A DNA stretch of 38,063 bases from a virus: positions 1 to 38,063 of IMG/VR virus record IMGVR_UViG_3300032223_000600; one strand, 5' to 3'. The notes beneath the pieces were generated by a model. It was not told where the DNA came from and searched no databases. It saw only the letters and a program-made list of their open reading frames with translations. Positions 8,580 through 14,280 of the stretch are shown one piece after another (positions within the stretch are counted from its first letter, which is position 1; each line of letters begins with the position of its first letter). The translations under genes were made by a program, and so were the position numbers.

Positions 8580-8606
8580 GGACTCCTAATGCTCCGCGGG
8601 GGGTCC
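8580..8606. repeat. GC-rich inverted repeat in the divergent region
   Basis: GGACTCC (8580-8586) can pair with GGGGTCC (8600-8606), 7 pairs with one G-T, around a 13-base loop that itself contains the palindrome CCGCGG. No T tract follows on either strand, so it is not a standard terminator. It may be a packaging or regulatory site; no function can be read. Confidence 0.4.
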
Positions 8607-8738
8607 ACCACCCGTATGGTCAGCGTTCTGCCAATTCCCAGCCCTCTAATATTCTACCACAGTCTGTACAGTTTGTCAAGTTTGTAATGTACTATAAGAA
8701 CTATTATTCATCTAAGCGGGATGACAACTAAGAAAACC

Positions 8739-8768
8739 TTGACAACCTTGTGTAATTTGTGTTCTAAT
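8739..8768 (+). promoter_or_regulatory. Strong early promoter (sigma-70 type)
   Basis: TTGACA (8739-8744), an 18-base spacer and TCTAAT (8763-8768, 5 of 6 matches to TATAAT) point rightwards. The expected start, near 8775, falls at the base before the 8776-8790 hairpin, and the first plus-strand gene follows at 8812. It should be read by unmodified host RNA polymerase soon after DNA entry. Confidence 0.75.
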
Positions 8769-8775
8769 ATATCCG

Positions 8776-8790
8776 CGTTGAACGGCAACG
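8776..8790 (+). promoter_or_regulatory. 5'-end leader hairpin before ribosome site
   Basis: CGTTG pairs with CAACG around the 5-base loop AACGG. It lies 7 bases after the -10 box, so it would form the very 5' end of the transcript, and 8 bases before an AGGAGA ribosome site. Similar hairpins with different stem sequence occur at 9060, 10388, 16014, 24287 and 25914. Confidence 0.55.
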
Positions 8791-8811
8791 GATTAAACAG
8801 GAGATACGATA

Positions 8812-9051
8812 ATGAAAGTAAACATCGAATTAACAGACACTTATGGTGGTGAGGCCAATTACTCATGGGTGAACCGCAAATCATTTGAGATTGACGATAA
8901 AGCCTCGAACCTTTCGATAGTGAGAAAAGCCAAAGCCTTGTTAGGAGTTTCTGGCACAAAAGCGAACCGCAGAGAAAACTATGGTGACATGATTGCGTTG
9001 TGGGGACTTGATGGCGCTTGTGTGGTCATGTTCATTACATTTGAAAACTAA
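8812..9051 (+). CDS. Small early protein, unknown function
   Basis: This 79-aa soluble protein (MKVNIELTDTYGGEANYSWV) has an alternating beta-type N-terminus, a basic middle (GTKANRRENYGD) and a hydrophobic C-terminal strand (ACVVMFITFEN). I do not recognise a domain beyond its resemblance to small early phage proteins. It is the first gene after the strong rightward promoter and has a good AGGAGA site 7 bases before its ATG. Position suggests early action on the host, but that is inference. Confidence 0.7.
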   Translation: MKVNIELTDTYGGEANYSWVNRKSFEIDDKASNLSIVRKAKALLGVSGTKANRRENYGDMIALWGLDGACVVMFITFEN

Positions 9052-9059
9052 TCAACCCA

Positions 9060-9084
9060 CGCCATGGACGGCGCACTAACAGGA
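9060..9084 (+). promoter_or_regulatory. Repeated hairpin + ribosome-site linker, copy 1
   Basis: CGCC (9060-9063) pairs with GGCG (9070-9073) around ATGGAC, then CTAACAGGA gives the ribosome site for the 29-aa gene at 9092. The 19 bases 9066-9084 (GGACGGCGCACTAACAGGA) are repeated exactly at 10395-10413. Both copies start just after a stop codon in the context TAATCA. Confidence 0.6.
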
Positions 9085-9091
9085 TCGAATT

Positions 9092-9181
9092 ATGAACACC
9101 TTTAAAGACTTTGTAATCTTTGGCCTCTTTTGTGTAGCATTTGCCTTCATTATGCTTTATGACCTGACAGGCGGTCTGTAA
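9092..9181 (+). CDS. 29-aa single-span membrane peptide
   Basis: The frame encodes MNTFKDFVIFGLFCVAFAFI followed by MLYDLTGGL. Residues about 7-23 are a continuous hydrophobic span, long enough to cross the inner membrane once. It has its own AGGA ribosome site within the repeated linker at 9060-9084, which is the best evidence that it is translated. Very small membrane proteins in early phage regions often act on host membrane proteins or on superinfection; no function is claimed. Confidence 0.55.
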   Translation: MNTFKDFVIFGLFCVAFAFIMLYDLTGGL

Positions 9182-9182
9182 A

Positions 9183-9578
9183 TGTACAATCCCTTGTGGT
9201 TGCTGAGTTTAGTCGATTTGTGAGACGGTATTTTAGGGCTTGTGGACGTCCGCAGGTAAAAGGCAAAAGTTGATAGGCCAGAGAAGGCACGGGCTGGGGA
9301 GATTTGTCTTATATATATATACTTTTAAAAAATAATTATATATATAGCCCCCCTGAGATTTTTAGACCCCCCTTGTCATACTCCTGTCATAATTACTCAA
9401 TATAGGGGGGTGTCCTCTTTGGCTGGAAATCTATACACAACGATGTTAGTACCACAAACGCCCACAGCCCTTAGCACATAAAGCCTATCAAATATTGACT
9501 ATTGACTACGGACGTCCACACCACTTATTATACCGGCTTACAAACAACCAAAACTCAGCAACCACAAGGGATTGTACA
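9183..9578. repeat. Large imperfect inverted repeat with AT-rich centre
   Basis: The outer 28 bases of each side (9183-9210 and 9551-9578) are perfect reverse complements. Pairing continues without gaps to arms of about 129 bases (9183-9311 and 9450-9578), which I count as about 94 of 129 matching positions, including blocks GTGGACGTCCG and TTGATAGGC. The centre (9312-9449) holds an alternating AT run, two C6 tracts, a G6 tract and two TGTCATA words 11 bases apart. No gene lies in 9182-9740. The layout fits a replication origin, a recombination or resolution site, or a large transcription-control structure; an origin is my preferred reading. Confidence 0.75.
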
Positions 9579-9677
9579 CTTACATGAAATTACAACAACC
9601 ATCAAAGCGTTTTAACCCTACTCTTATAGATCAATTACTTACAAAATTTCACAGTTACAATATTTACAAAACTTTAC

Positions 9678-9706
9678 TTGACAACACAATACAAACTAGT
9701 TAGACT
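9678..9706 (+). promoter_or_regulatory. Sigma-70-like promoter downstream of the inverted repeat
   Basis: TTGACA (9678-9683), a 17-base spacer and TAGACT (9701-9706, 4 of 6) precede the gene at 9741. Transcription would start near 9713, leaving a leader of about 28 bases with an AGGAGA site. Confidence 0.6.
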
Positions 9707-9740
9707 TTACCCCACTGAACAACAAACAGGAGATAAAACC

Positions 9741-10061
9741 ATGTACCAACAAGTGACCTTTTCAGACTTCTGCGACGCTTTTCGCACCATGGGCAGAGAC
9801 GACAACTTTAGCTATTCTGGTAAGCGTGCCCTGTTTGACTACCTCGAAGCCTACGAAAACGACACCGGAGAACACGTCGAACTTGACATAATTGCACTGT
9901 GCTGTGACTACAAAGAGGCCACCTACGAGGAGATTGCAGAAGCGTATAACATCGAAAGCGAAGATGCAGACGGCTTAGAGGATGCTGTCAGAGACTATTT
10001 AGAACAGCACACTAGTGTAGTGGGCGAAGTCCCCGGCGGTTTTGTTTACGCTGAATTTTAA
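9741..10061 (+). CDS. Conserved small acidic phage protein
   Basis: This 106-aa acidic protein (MYQQVTFSDFCDAFRTMGRD) has central motifs SYSGKRALFDYLEAYENDTG and ELDIIALCCDYKEATYEEIA, which recur in a widespread phage family of unknown function. It is very acidic and could mimic DNA or bind a basic partner, but this is only compositional. The ATG at 9741 is chosen because of AGGAGA 9 bases upstream; an in-frame TTG at 9678 lies inside the -35 box and is rejected. It is the first gene after the inverted-repeat locus. Confidence 0.75.
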   Translation: MYQQVTFSDFCDAFRTMGRDDNFSYSGKRALFDYLEAYENDTGEHVELDIIALCCDYKEATYEEIAEAYNIESEDADGLEDAVRDYLEQHTSVVGEVPGGFVYAEF

Positions 10062-10086
10062 TCACTCAACCTTGGAGATAATGACA

Positions 10087-10380
10087 ATGAAAGCAGTAGA
10101 ATTTTTAATTGATAGTCACCATGGCTCTTATATCCCTCAGATTTTTGTCGGTTTCGATTTGGCTAAATGGCATTTAGATCCCGAATCATGGGAAGTTGAA
10201 ACCTGTCTAGCAGGTCCTGACGCTGATGATTATCATGAGGCTTGGAACGAGATAATTTGCAAAGCGTATTTTGAATTGGATGGTAATACTTTTGAACTGC
10301 ATCATGATTGTGACTTGTTCGCTATATGTACCGCCATGATGACAGATGAAGAAAAAGAAAACATGGGGTTCGACATTTAA
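10087..10380 (+). CDS. Small acidic protein, unknown function
   Basis: This 97-aa protein (MKAVEFLIDSHHGSYIPQIF) has several tryptophans and a DADDYHEAWNEIICKAYFEL segment that resembles small phage proteins with alpha-beta folds. The ATG at 10087 stands 9 bases after GGAG; an ATG at 10081 is too close. The gene before ends at 10061 and the following linker carries the hairpin at 10388. No catalytic or metal site is visible; the three His near residues 11-12 and 77-78 are not arranged as a known motif. Confidence 0.65.
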   Translation: MKAVEFLIDSHHGSYIPQIFVGFDLAKWHLDPESWEVETCLAGPDADDYHEAWNEIICKAYFELDGNTFELHHDCDLFAICTAMMTDEEKENMGFDI

Positions 10381-10387
10381 TCATTCA

Positions 10388-10413
10388 GCGCCAAGGACGG
10401 CGCACTAACAGGA
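10388..10413 (+). promoter_or_regulatory. Repeated hairpin + ribosome-site linker, copy 2
   Basis: GCGCC (10388-10392) pairs with GGCGC (10399-10403) around AAGGAC, followed by CTAACAGGAG. It matches the linker at 9060-9084, with a longer stem; the preceding TTTAAT (10376-10381) could serve as a -10 but no -35 is seen. Confidence 0.55.
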
Positions 10414-10422
10414 GATAAAATA

Positions 10423-10683
10423 ATGACACGCGAAGAAAAAATATCCTATTTGATTGATTCCGATTTTAAATTTATTGAATGGAATCCGGAATATCTAGAC
10501 TCTATTTTGAAGAACGGATTTAAGGGATACGATAACTTTTCTAATGAAGAACTAGAATCAGCCCTAAAGGTTATCAATATGAGTGCAGATGAACTCTATA
10601 ACGAATTGACCGCAGAACAACCCATGGCATTCATAGGGGACTTAGTGGAGGAAGATATACAGAAAGCCCTAAAAGGGGCTTAA
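10423..10683 (+). CDS. Small acidic helical protein, unknown function
   Basis: This 86-aa protein (MTREEKISYLIDSDFKFIEW) is helical and acidic, with SNEELESALKVINMSADELY in the middle. It has an AGGAG site in the repeated linker and is the last gene before a strong terminator, so it ends the first early transcript. No known domain is recognised. Confidence 0.65.
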   Translation: MTREEKISYLIDSDFKFIEWNPEYLDSILKNGFKGYDNFSNEELESALKVINMSADELYNELTAEQPMAFIGDLVEEDIQKALKGA

Positions 10684-10700
10684 CAATTTCATGGTGCTTT

Positions 10701-10726
10701 GAGGGGAGTCCGCTCCCCTCCTTTTT
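10701..10726 (+). terminator. Rho-independent terminator
   Basis: GAGGGGAG (10701-10708) pairs perfectly with CTCCCCTC (10713-10720) around a TCCG loop, and CTTTTTA follows. It should end transcripts from the promoters at 8739 and 9678 unless phage antitermination acts. Confidence 0.9.
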
Positions 10727-10745
10727 ACTTCTGTTATCAACCTTT

Positions 10746-10871
10746 ATGAATCGCATTATTTTAACTTTGTTTTGCATGGGTTTTGTTGCGTTGTTTAGCG
10801 ACAAGCCAGAGATCGGCGTACTCATGATGCTAATGGCCCAAGGGCTTAACTATTTAGGAGAAAGAACATGA
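10746..10871 (+). CDS. 41-aa membrane peptide
   Basis: The frame encodes MNRIILTLFCMGFVALFSDK and continues EIGVLMMLMAQGLNYLGERT. It has one or two hydrophobic stretches (about residues 3-17 and 22-33). Its TGA overlaps the next gene's ATG (ATGA), which supports coupled translation, but its own ribosome site is weak. It lies just after the terminator, so its transcript source is unclear. A small membrane effector or leader peptide for the next gene are both possible. Confidence 0.5.
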   Translation: MNRIILTLFCMGFVALFSDKPEIGVLMMLMAQGLNYLGERT

Positions 10872-11122
10872 CATGGAATTATCGTGTAATCGACATGACC
10901 GAGAAGCTAGGGATACCCTGTTTTGTTGTTGCGGAGGTGTACTACAATGCCGACGATACGCCAGTGGGCTATTCAGAAACGGGTGTAGACGGCGAAGACA
11001 TCAAGGAGATTAAACAAACGCTGAAAGCTATGAAGCGGGCACTGAAGGATGAAGTGCTACAAGTGAGTTTCTTTGAGAACTTAGATAACGAATACGAGCC
11101 GGAGGTGGGCAATGAACTATGA
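10868..11122 (+). CDS. Conserved small phage protein (MTWNYRV family)
   Basis: This 84-aa protein opens MTWNYRVIDM and has EVYYNADDTPVGYSETGVDG, a pattern common to a small phage family with a predicted beta sheet followed by an acidic helical end (KQTLKAMKRALKDE). The function of the family is unknown to me. A TTAGGAG site stands 8-9 bases upstream inside the 41-aa gene. It overlaps the following gene by 11 bases, so these genes form one translated chain. Confidence 0.7.
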   Translation: MTWNYRVIDMTEKLGIPCFVVAEVYYNADDTPVGYSETGVDGEDIKEIKQTLKAMKRALKDEVLQVSFFENLDNEYEPEVGNEL

Positions 11123-11381
11123 AACAGAATATGACCTTAATGAGTGCCTCACTGTAACTGTGGATTACTATGTTATATGGGATGTCGACTATCAGGAGCG
11201 TGACTATTTTTTCGTAGAGATCGACAGCGTGTGGGCAGATTTGCTGGTCTATGGTAAGCGTGATGAGCCTACGCGCTACGAAAGAGTCAATGTGTTCCCT
11301 GTGCTGAGTGTGGACCAGTTAGATCGGATGGAGAAACACTGCGAGGCGCACGCCGAACGAATGATGCAGGAGGACCCGTGA
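11112..11381 (+). CDS. Small acidic protein, unknown function
   Basis: This 89-aa protein (MNYETEYDLNECLTVTVDYY) is Tyr-, Asp- and Glu-rich with an early beta region (VTVDYYVIWDVDYQERDYFF) and a C-terminal helix ending HAERMMQEDP. A GGAGG site stands 6 bases before the ATG, inside the previous gene. No known domain is recognised. Its stop overlaps the GTG start of the zinc-ribbon gene. Confidence 0.65.
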   Translation: MNYETEYDLNECLTVTVDYYVIWDVDYQERDYFFVEIDSVWADLLVYGKRDEPTRYERVNVFPVLSVDQLDRMEKHCEAHAERMMQEDP

Positions 11382-11566
11382 GCGCATATGACGATTTAGA
11401 TGGGCCGAACTTTAAACAGGGTGACTGCCCAGTGTGCGGAGTAGCTACCGCATGGGACTGGAGGGACCGAGAGTTCTTCTGCTTACAATGTAACTGGACG
11501 GGATCACAACCGGAGTACAACAATGATAAAGCTAACACCGAGAAACCTAAGTCAAGCGTTGCTTGA
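11378..11566 (+). CDS. Small zinc-ribbon protein
   Basis: This 62-aa protein has two CxxC knuckles, CPVCG at about residues 17-20 and CLQCN at about 35-38, separated by 14 residues with aromatic residues (WDWRDREFF) between them. This is a zinc-ribbon layout, usually for nucleic-acid or protein binding. It starts at GTG, supported by AGGAGG 6 bases upstream and by the 4-base overlap with the previous stop. The C-terminus is Asn/Lys-rich and likely disordered. Confidence 0.7.
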   Translation: MSAYDDLDGPNFKQGDCPVCGVATAWDWRDREFFCLQCNWTGSQPEYNNDKANTEKPKSSVA

Positions 11567-11690
11567 CGGCTGGGATTTACTGCTAGACGACGACACTATG
11601 CCGTATGAGTGGGACAACCTCGCGTTCCCGATAATGTACCAAGGTGAGGGCTACGAGAGACAGCCGAAGAGGAGCAGCGATGATGATTGA
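11523..11690 (+). CDS. 55-aa overlapping small protein
   Basis: The frame begins at ATG 11523 with CGGAG 8 bases upstream and encodes MIKLTPRNLSQALLDGWDLL, continuing through DDDTMPYEWDN to a basic-acidic end. It overlaps the zinc-ribbon gene by 44 bases and the next gene by 11. It fills the only space between those two genes, which is why I keep it. No domain is recognised. Confidence 0.5.
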   Translation: MIKLTPRNLSQALLDGWDLLLDDDTMPYEWDNLAFPIMYQGEGYERQPKRSSDDD

Positions 11691-12693
11691 TGACGACATC
11701 CTTATAGTAAAGCCCTCCGATTTAGCCATGGCCTATCCAGAACACGTGTTGCAAGTAAATGCAGAGGGTAAAGCCGATCCGGAGTTCCCGATACCCGATA
11801 AGATTTATATGCGCTACGAGCCTGACAGGGAGTTACTCTATATAGATACGATGTTTATCACAGCCGCGGGGCTGGATGAGACTCTAAGCGTGTGGAAAAA
11901 ATCGCAACAATATTGCGGGCCGATGAGTCGGCGTATGGCAACAGGTACGGGGAGGATAGAAGAGCCGAAGAATGTGGCTGTGTTTGACCTTAGCGAGAAC
12001 CCACGGGACAGGGTGGAGCCGATAAAGCGCGGGCGGGGCAGGCCCTTGACGATAGAGAAAATAAGAGCGCGGGAAGCGCAAGCGGCTAAGGTTGCCGAGA
12101 CAATGATAGATATTCGTCGGACTATGAACTCACTCAGGACGCATTACGGGGATCACCTGTGGTTTGATGAGGTAGAGAGGATCTATGCCCTGTCCCGTGG
12201 GATGTTGGAGGACGCACACAAGATGCTGAGTAAGGGCCGCGCTCTTACTAATAAAAGGACAGCGGTAGCCAAGCCTAAGAAGATGCCTGTATCCGAGCGG
12301 ATACACTTGGAAGCTATCGACGCATTCATGACAGACTACGCTTATGCCGTGCATAGAACACTAAAGAGATATAACCTGCGGGATGGCAAGCCGGAGTTAC
12401 AACAGAAAGTAATTCGACCGAAGATAAACCCCGAAGACTGGGTGGGGCGCTATGAGGAGGATGTGCAGTCAGATGGTACGGGGCAGGTGAGGCAGTTGTT
12501 TATTCCTGTGGCAGTGCTTAAAAGCATGAAGGAGTTGCACGACTACAAAAAAGACTATCGCTATTCGAGGAAGGCGCATAAGTTGGTAGGAGACCGCACT
12601 AAGTACTGCGCCGTGTTTAATTTGCTTAGAACTTTTAGATCTAACGAAGAGTACAGTGAGGAGAAAACGGTATTAGACAATACCGAGAATTGA
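11680..12693 (+). CDS. 337-aa protein of unknown function with AT-hook-like segment
   Basis: The protein starts MMIDDDILIVKPSDLAMAYP (AGGAG 5-8 bases before the two ATGs). It has a beta-rich N-terminal third (RYEPDRELLYIDTMFITAAG), then RVEPIKRGRGRPLTIEKI near residues 108-125, an AT-hook-like GRGRP, and a long helical basic C-terminus with WFDEVERIYALSRGMLEDAH. DNA or RNA binding is suggested by the RGRGRP motif and basic charge. Many Lys and Arg residues lie in the last 100. I do not recognise a family. It is the last gene before the four-copy repeat array. Confidence 0.65.
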   Translation: MMIDDDILIVKPSDLAMAYPEHVLQVNAEGKADPEFPIPDKIYMRYEPDRELLYIDTMFITAAGLDETLSVWKKSQQYCGPMSRRMATGTGRIEEPKNVAVFDLSENPRDRVEPIKRGRGRPLTIEKIRAREAQAAKVAETMIDIRRTMNSLRTHYGDHLWFDEVERIYALSRGMLEDAHKMLSKGRALTNKRTAVAKPKKMPVSERIHLEAIDAFMTDYAYAVHRTLKRYNLRDGKPELQQKVIRPKINPEDWVGRYEEDVQSDGTGQVRQLFIPVAVLKSMKELHDYKKDYRYSRKAHKLVGDRTKYCAVFNLLRTFRSNEEYSEEKTVLDNTEN

Positions 12694-12774
12694 GATAGGA
12701 TGGCAACACGCGGATGAGATCCGTAGAAAGCAGCGCAGCGCAAAGGACTGTAGTGTAAGGCAGGGCAGAGCATA

Positions 12775-12837
12775 GGAAAGCAAAGCGGGTGATAGATTCT
12801 AAGAGTCTTGATCCCGGTGGGCTTACCACCAAAGGCA
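12775..12837 (+). repeat. Structured repeat unit 1
   Basis: Conserved flanks bracket the variable core 12791-12812, in which AGATTC (12794-12799) can pair with GAGTCT (12803-12808) around TAA. CGGG/CCCG can enclose it, and GGTGG-GCTTA-CCACC forms the last hairpin. It shares the longer right flank GGCACGGCAGGGCACCGC with unit 3. Confidence 0.7.
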
Positions 12838-12889
12838 CGGCAGGGCACCGCAAAGGATAGCAGTGTATTAAACGGTAGCGCACTGCAAC

Positions 12890-12952
12890 GGAAAGCAAAG
12901 CGGGTTTAGTCTTCTATGAGGGCTTCTCCCGGTGGGCTTACCACCAAATGCA
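12890..12952 (+). repeat. Structured repeat unit 2
   Basis: The core 12906-12927 differs from unit 1 but still folds: AGTCTTC (12908-12914) pairs with GAGGGCT (12918-12924) around TAT. The unit is identical to unit 3 across about 59 bases, indicating recent copying or gene conversion. Confidence 0.7.
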
Positions 12953-12989
12953 TTGCATCGAAAAGTAAAGAAAGGCAGGGCAGCACATA

Positions 12990-13052
12990 GGAAAGCAAAG
13001 CGGGTTTAGTCTTCTATGAGGGCTTCTCCCGGTGGGCTTACCACCAAAGGCA
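12990..13052 (+). repeat. Structured repeat unit 3
   Basis: The core (13006-13027) is identical to unit 2, while both outer flanks (CATA on the left, GGCACGGCAGGGCACCGC on the right) match unit 1. Unit 3 therefore looks like a mosaic of the other two. Confidence 0.7.
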
Positions 13053-13109
13053 CGGCAGGGCACCGCTTAGAATGGAAAATATCCGTAGAGCGCGGCAGTG
13101 TAGGGCACA

Positions 13110-13173
13110 GGAAAGCAAAGCGGGTCGAGGCTTTTAATCAGGCTTCTTCCCGGTGGGCTTACCACCGAAGGCA
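13110..13173 (+). repeat. Structured repeat unit 4
   Basis: The core 13126-13148 is the most different, yet GAGGCTT (13127-13133) pairs with AGGCTTC (13140-13146) around TTAATC. The final hairpin is the same, with the following A changed to G. Confidence 0.7.
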
Positions 13174-13253
13174 GGGTAAGGAACTGCAACGGATAGCAGT
13201 GCAAAGCACAGCAAGATACTGAAACGCTTTTTATTTAATCAGGAGATATAACG

Positions 13254-13853
13254 ATGGCTATTAAAACTTTGACGACCAAGATCACTAACATCAACCCACT
13301 GTTGATGAACAACCCGCAAACCGTAGACAGATTCAACCCTTACACAAAGGCTATGAAGAAGATCAACGACAAGAAAACCCGTAGGACAGACGAAGACTAC
13401 CGCGACCTGCAAGACATCGAGGTGCGGGCTAAGATTTACTGGGACGATTCGGTAGGTATCTACGTGCCGAGTACTTGGGTACTGGCTGCTGTTGCCGCAG
13501 CCTCATTCAAGAAAGCTAAGATCAGTAAGGCAGATGTGCGTGGCTCAGTGTTCACCACAGCAGACAAGATCAAACTCATCTATCAAGATATGGATAAGGT
13601 AAAGACACCTGATGACATCGTGGGCAATCATGATTTCCGTTTGAACATGACGTTGAAGCAGGGGCAGGTGCGTGTGGTTAAAGCCGTGCCGATCTTCCAC
13701 AAGTGGAGTTTTGAAACCGCATTGGAGTTTGATGACAAACTGATTGACCCAGAATCATTGTCTGATATCCTGCAGCACGCTGCACTGTATGGTGGGTTTG
13801 GTGATTTCCGTCCAACTTTCGGACGCGCACACGCGGAGGTGTCCTTTGGTTAA
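13254..13853 (+). CDS. 199-aa conserved phage protein, possible RAMP (Cas7-like) fold
   Basis: The protein opens with a strand TLTTKITNINPLLMNNPQTV, has a basic helical segment near 35-55, then GIYVPSTWVLAAVAAASFKK, and closes with a strand pair around VRVVKAVPIFHKW and a Gly-rich end YGGFGDFRPTFGR (about residues 181-193). A first strand ending in PLL plus a late glycine-rich GxGDxRPxFGR loop is reminiscent of RAMP-superfamily RNA-binding proteins such as Cas7, but no CRISPR gene is nearby and this is inference. AGGAGATA stands 7 bases before the ATG. It directly follows the four-copy repeat region, which could be its RNA partner or its control region. A plain DNA-metabolism protein is also possible. 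Confidence 0.7.
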   Translation: MAIKTLTTKITNINPLLMNNPQTVDRFNPYTKAMKKINDKKTRRTDEDYRDLQDIEVRAKIYWDDSVGIYVPSTWVLAAVAAASFKKAKISKADVRGSVFTTADKIKLIYQDMDKVKTPDDIVGNHDFRLNMTLKQGQVRVVKAVPIFHKWSFETALEFDDKLIDPESLSDILQHAALYGGFGDFRPTFGRAHAEVSFG

Positions 13854-14280
13854 GCAAGACATATTAGATTGGTTCCGTAACAATGGCTATACAGGTTATG
13901 GGGCTACGGTAGACGGCGCAGAAGTCCGGGCTTTCCTTGGATTAACTATGCCAGAAGTAGGCACTAAGTCACAGTACGATGCGGTGGCACTGGCCGAACT
14001 AGCAGCAATTGGTTATGTACGCGATGCCCTCTTGGAGGAGGGCAAGTACCTCAAGGGAGATCAAGGTTCATACCGTGTGCTGCTACCCAGTGAGAATGCG
14101 GCGCAGGTAGAACTGTTCATGGCTAACGCTGGGAAGAAACTAAGGCGGGCACGGAGACTAGCCGAGAGTACACCCAATGAGTACAAACCTGCGAATGACA
14201 ATTCGGAGGCGAGGCTGGCTATGATGCAGAAGTCTATTAAGGAAACCAACATCTATGGGAATGTAAGGAACTCTCTATGA
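13846..14280 (+). CDS. 144-aa protein, possible winged-helix DNA-binding
   Basis: The start is TTG at 13846, with GGAGG about 6 bases upstream inside the previous gene; there is no ATG before residue 35. The protein (MVKQDILDWFRNNGYTGYGA) has a helix-turn region AEVRAFLGLTMPEVGTKSQY and YDAVALAELAAIGYVRDALL, followed by a beta turn GDQGSYRVLLP, which together resemble a winged-helix arrangement. The C-terminus is basic and helical. It overlaps the 199-aa gene by 8 bases, so both are translated together and may work together. Confidence 0.6.
   Translation: MVKQDILDWFRNNGYTGYGATVDGAEVRAFLGLTMPEVGTKSQYDAVALAELAAIGYVRDALLEEGKYLKGDQGSYRVLLPSENAAQVELFMANAGKKLRRARRLAESTPNEYKPANDNSEARLAMMQKSIKETNIYGNVRNSL

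Larger units (their letters stand above)
8357..8811. other. Divergent control region between late and early genes
   Basis: No gene is seen here. The stretch holds the leftward promoter (8389-8417), a dyad motif TGTACAAAGTTTACAT (8447-8462), a strand-asymmetric G/T-rich and AT-rich tract (about 8463-8540), a GC-rich inverted repeat (8580-8606), a segment with TGTACA and TATAAG words (8665-8697), and the rightward promoter (8739-8768). Separation of early and late transcription by such a region is typical for phages with divergent modules. Confidence 0.6.
12694..13253 (+). other. Gene-free repeat region with four RNA-like units
   Basis: No convincing gene lies in these 560 bases. Four units of 63-64 bases (12775-12837, 12890-12952, 12990-13052, 13110-13173) share GGAAAGCAAAGCGGGT, then 22-23 variable bases, then CCCGGTGGGCTTACCACC. 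Between units, degenerate words such as GGATAGCAGTG and GGCAGGGCA recur. Start-to-start spacing is 115, 100 and 120 bases. The region ends in the ribosome site of the gene at 13254. Short frames crossing it are repeat artefacts. Confidence 0.75.

Noticed and set aside
8560-8660. tRNA-like segment on the minus strand (AATTGGCAGAACGC resembles a D arm)
   Set aside because: No T arm, anticodon stem or acceptor stem can be paired into a cloverleaf, so no tRNA is called.
8412-8660. Small plus-strand gene (8259-8687 frame) in the divergent region
   Set aside because: It runs opposite the small terminase, has no ribosome site and a low-complexity Gly/Phe/Trp composition caused by G/T-rich DNA.
9678-9740. 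N-terminal extension of the gene at 9741 from TTG 9678
   Set aside because: The TTG is part of a TTGACA -35 box and the extension would cover the promoter; AGGAGA supports ATG 9741.
12561-12898. Minus-strand frames across the repeat region
   Set aside because: They cover the end of the 337-aa gene and repeat DNA, are Pro/Cys/Leu-rich with no ribosome site, and look like repeat-derived chance frames.
12775-13173. CRISPR array
   Set aside because: Spacing is 100-120 bases and uneven, the short cores are themselves palindromic and two are identical, and no cas1/cas2 is present. It is better described as structured repeats.
13016-13222. Plus-strand 68-codon frame inside the repeats
   Set aside because: It consists mostly of repeat unit sequence and has no ribosome site.
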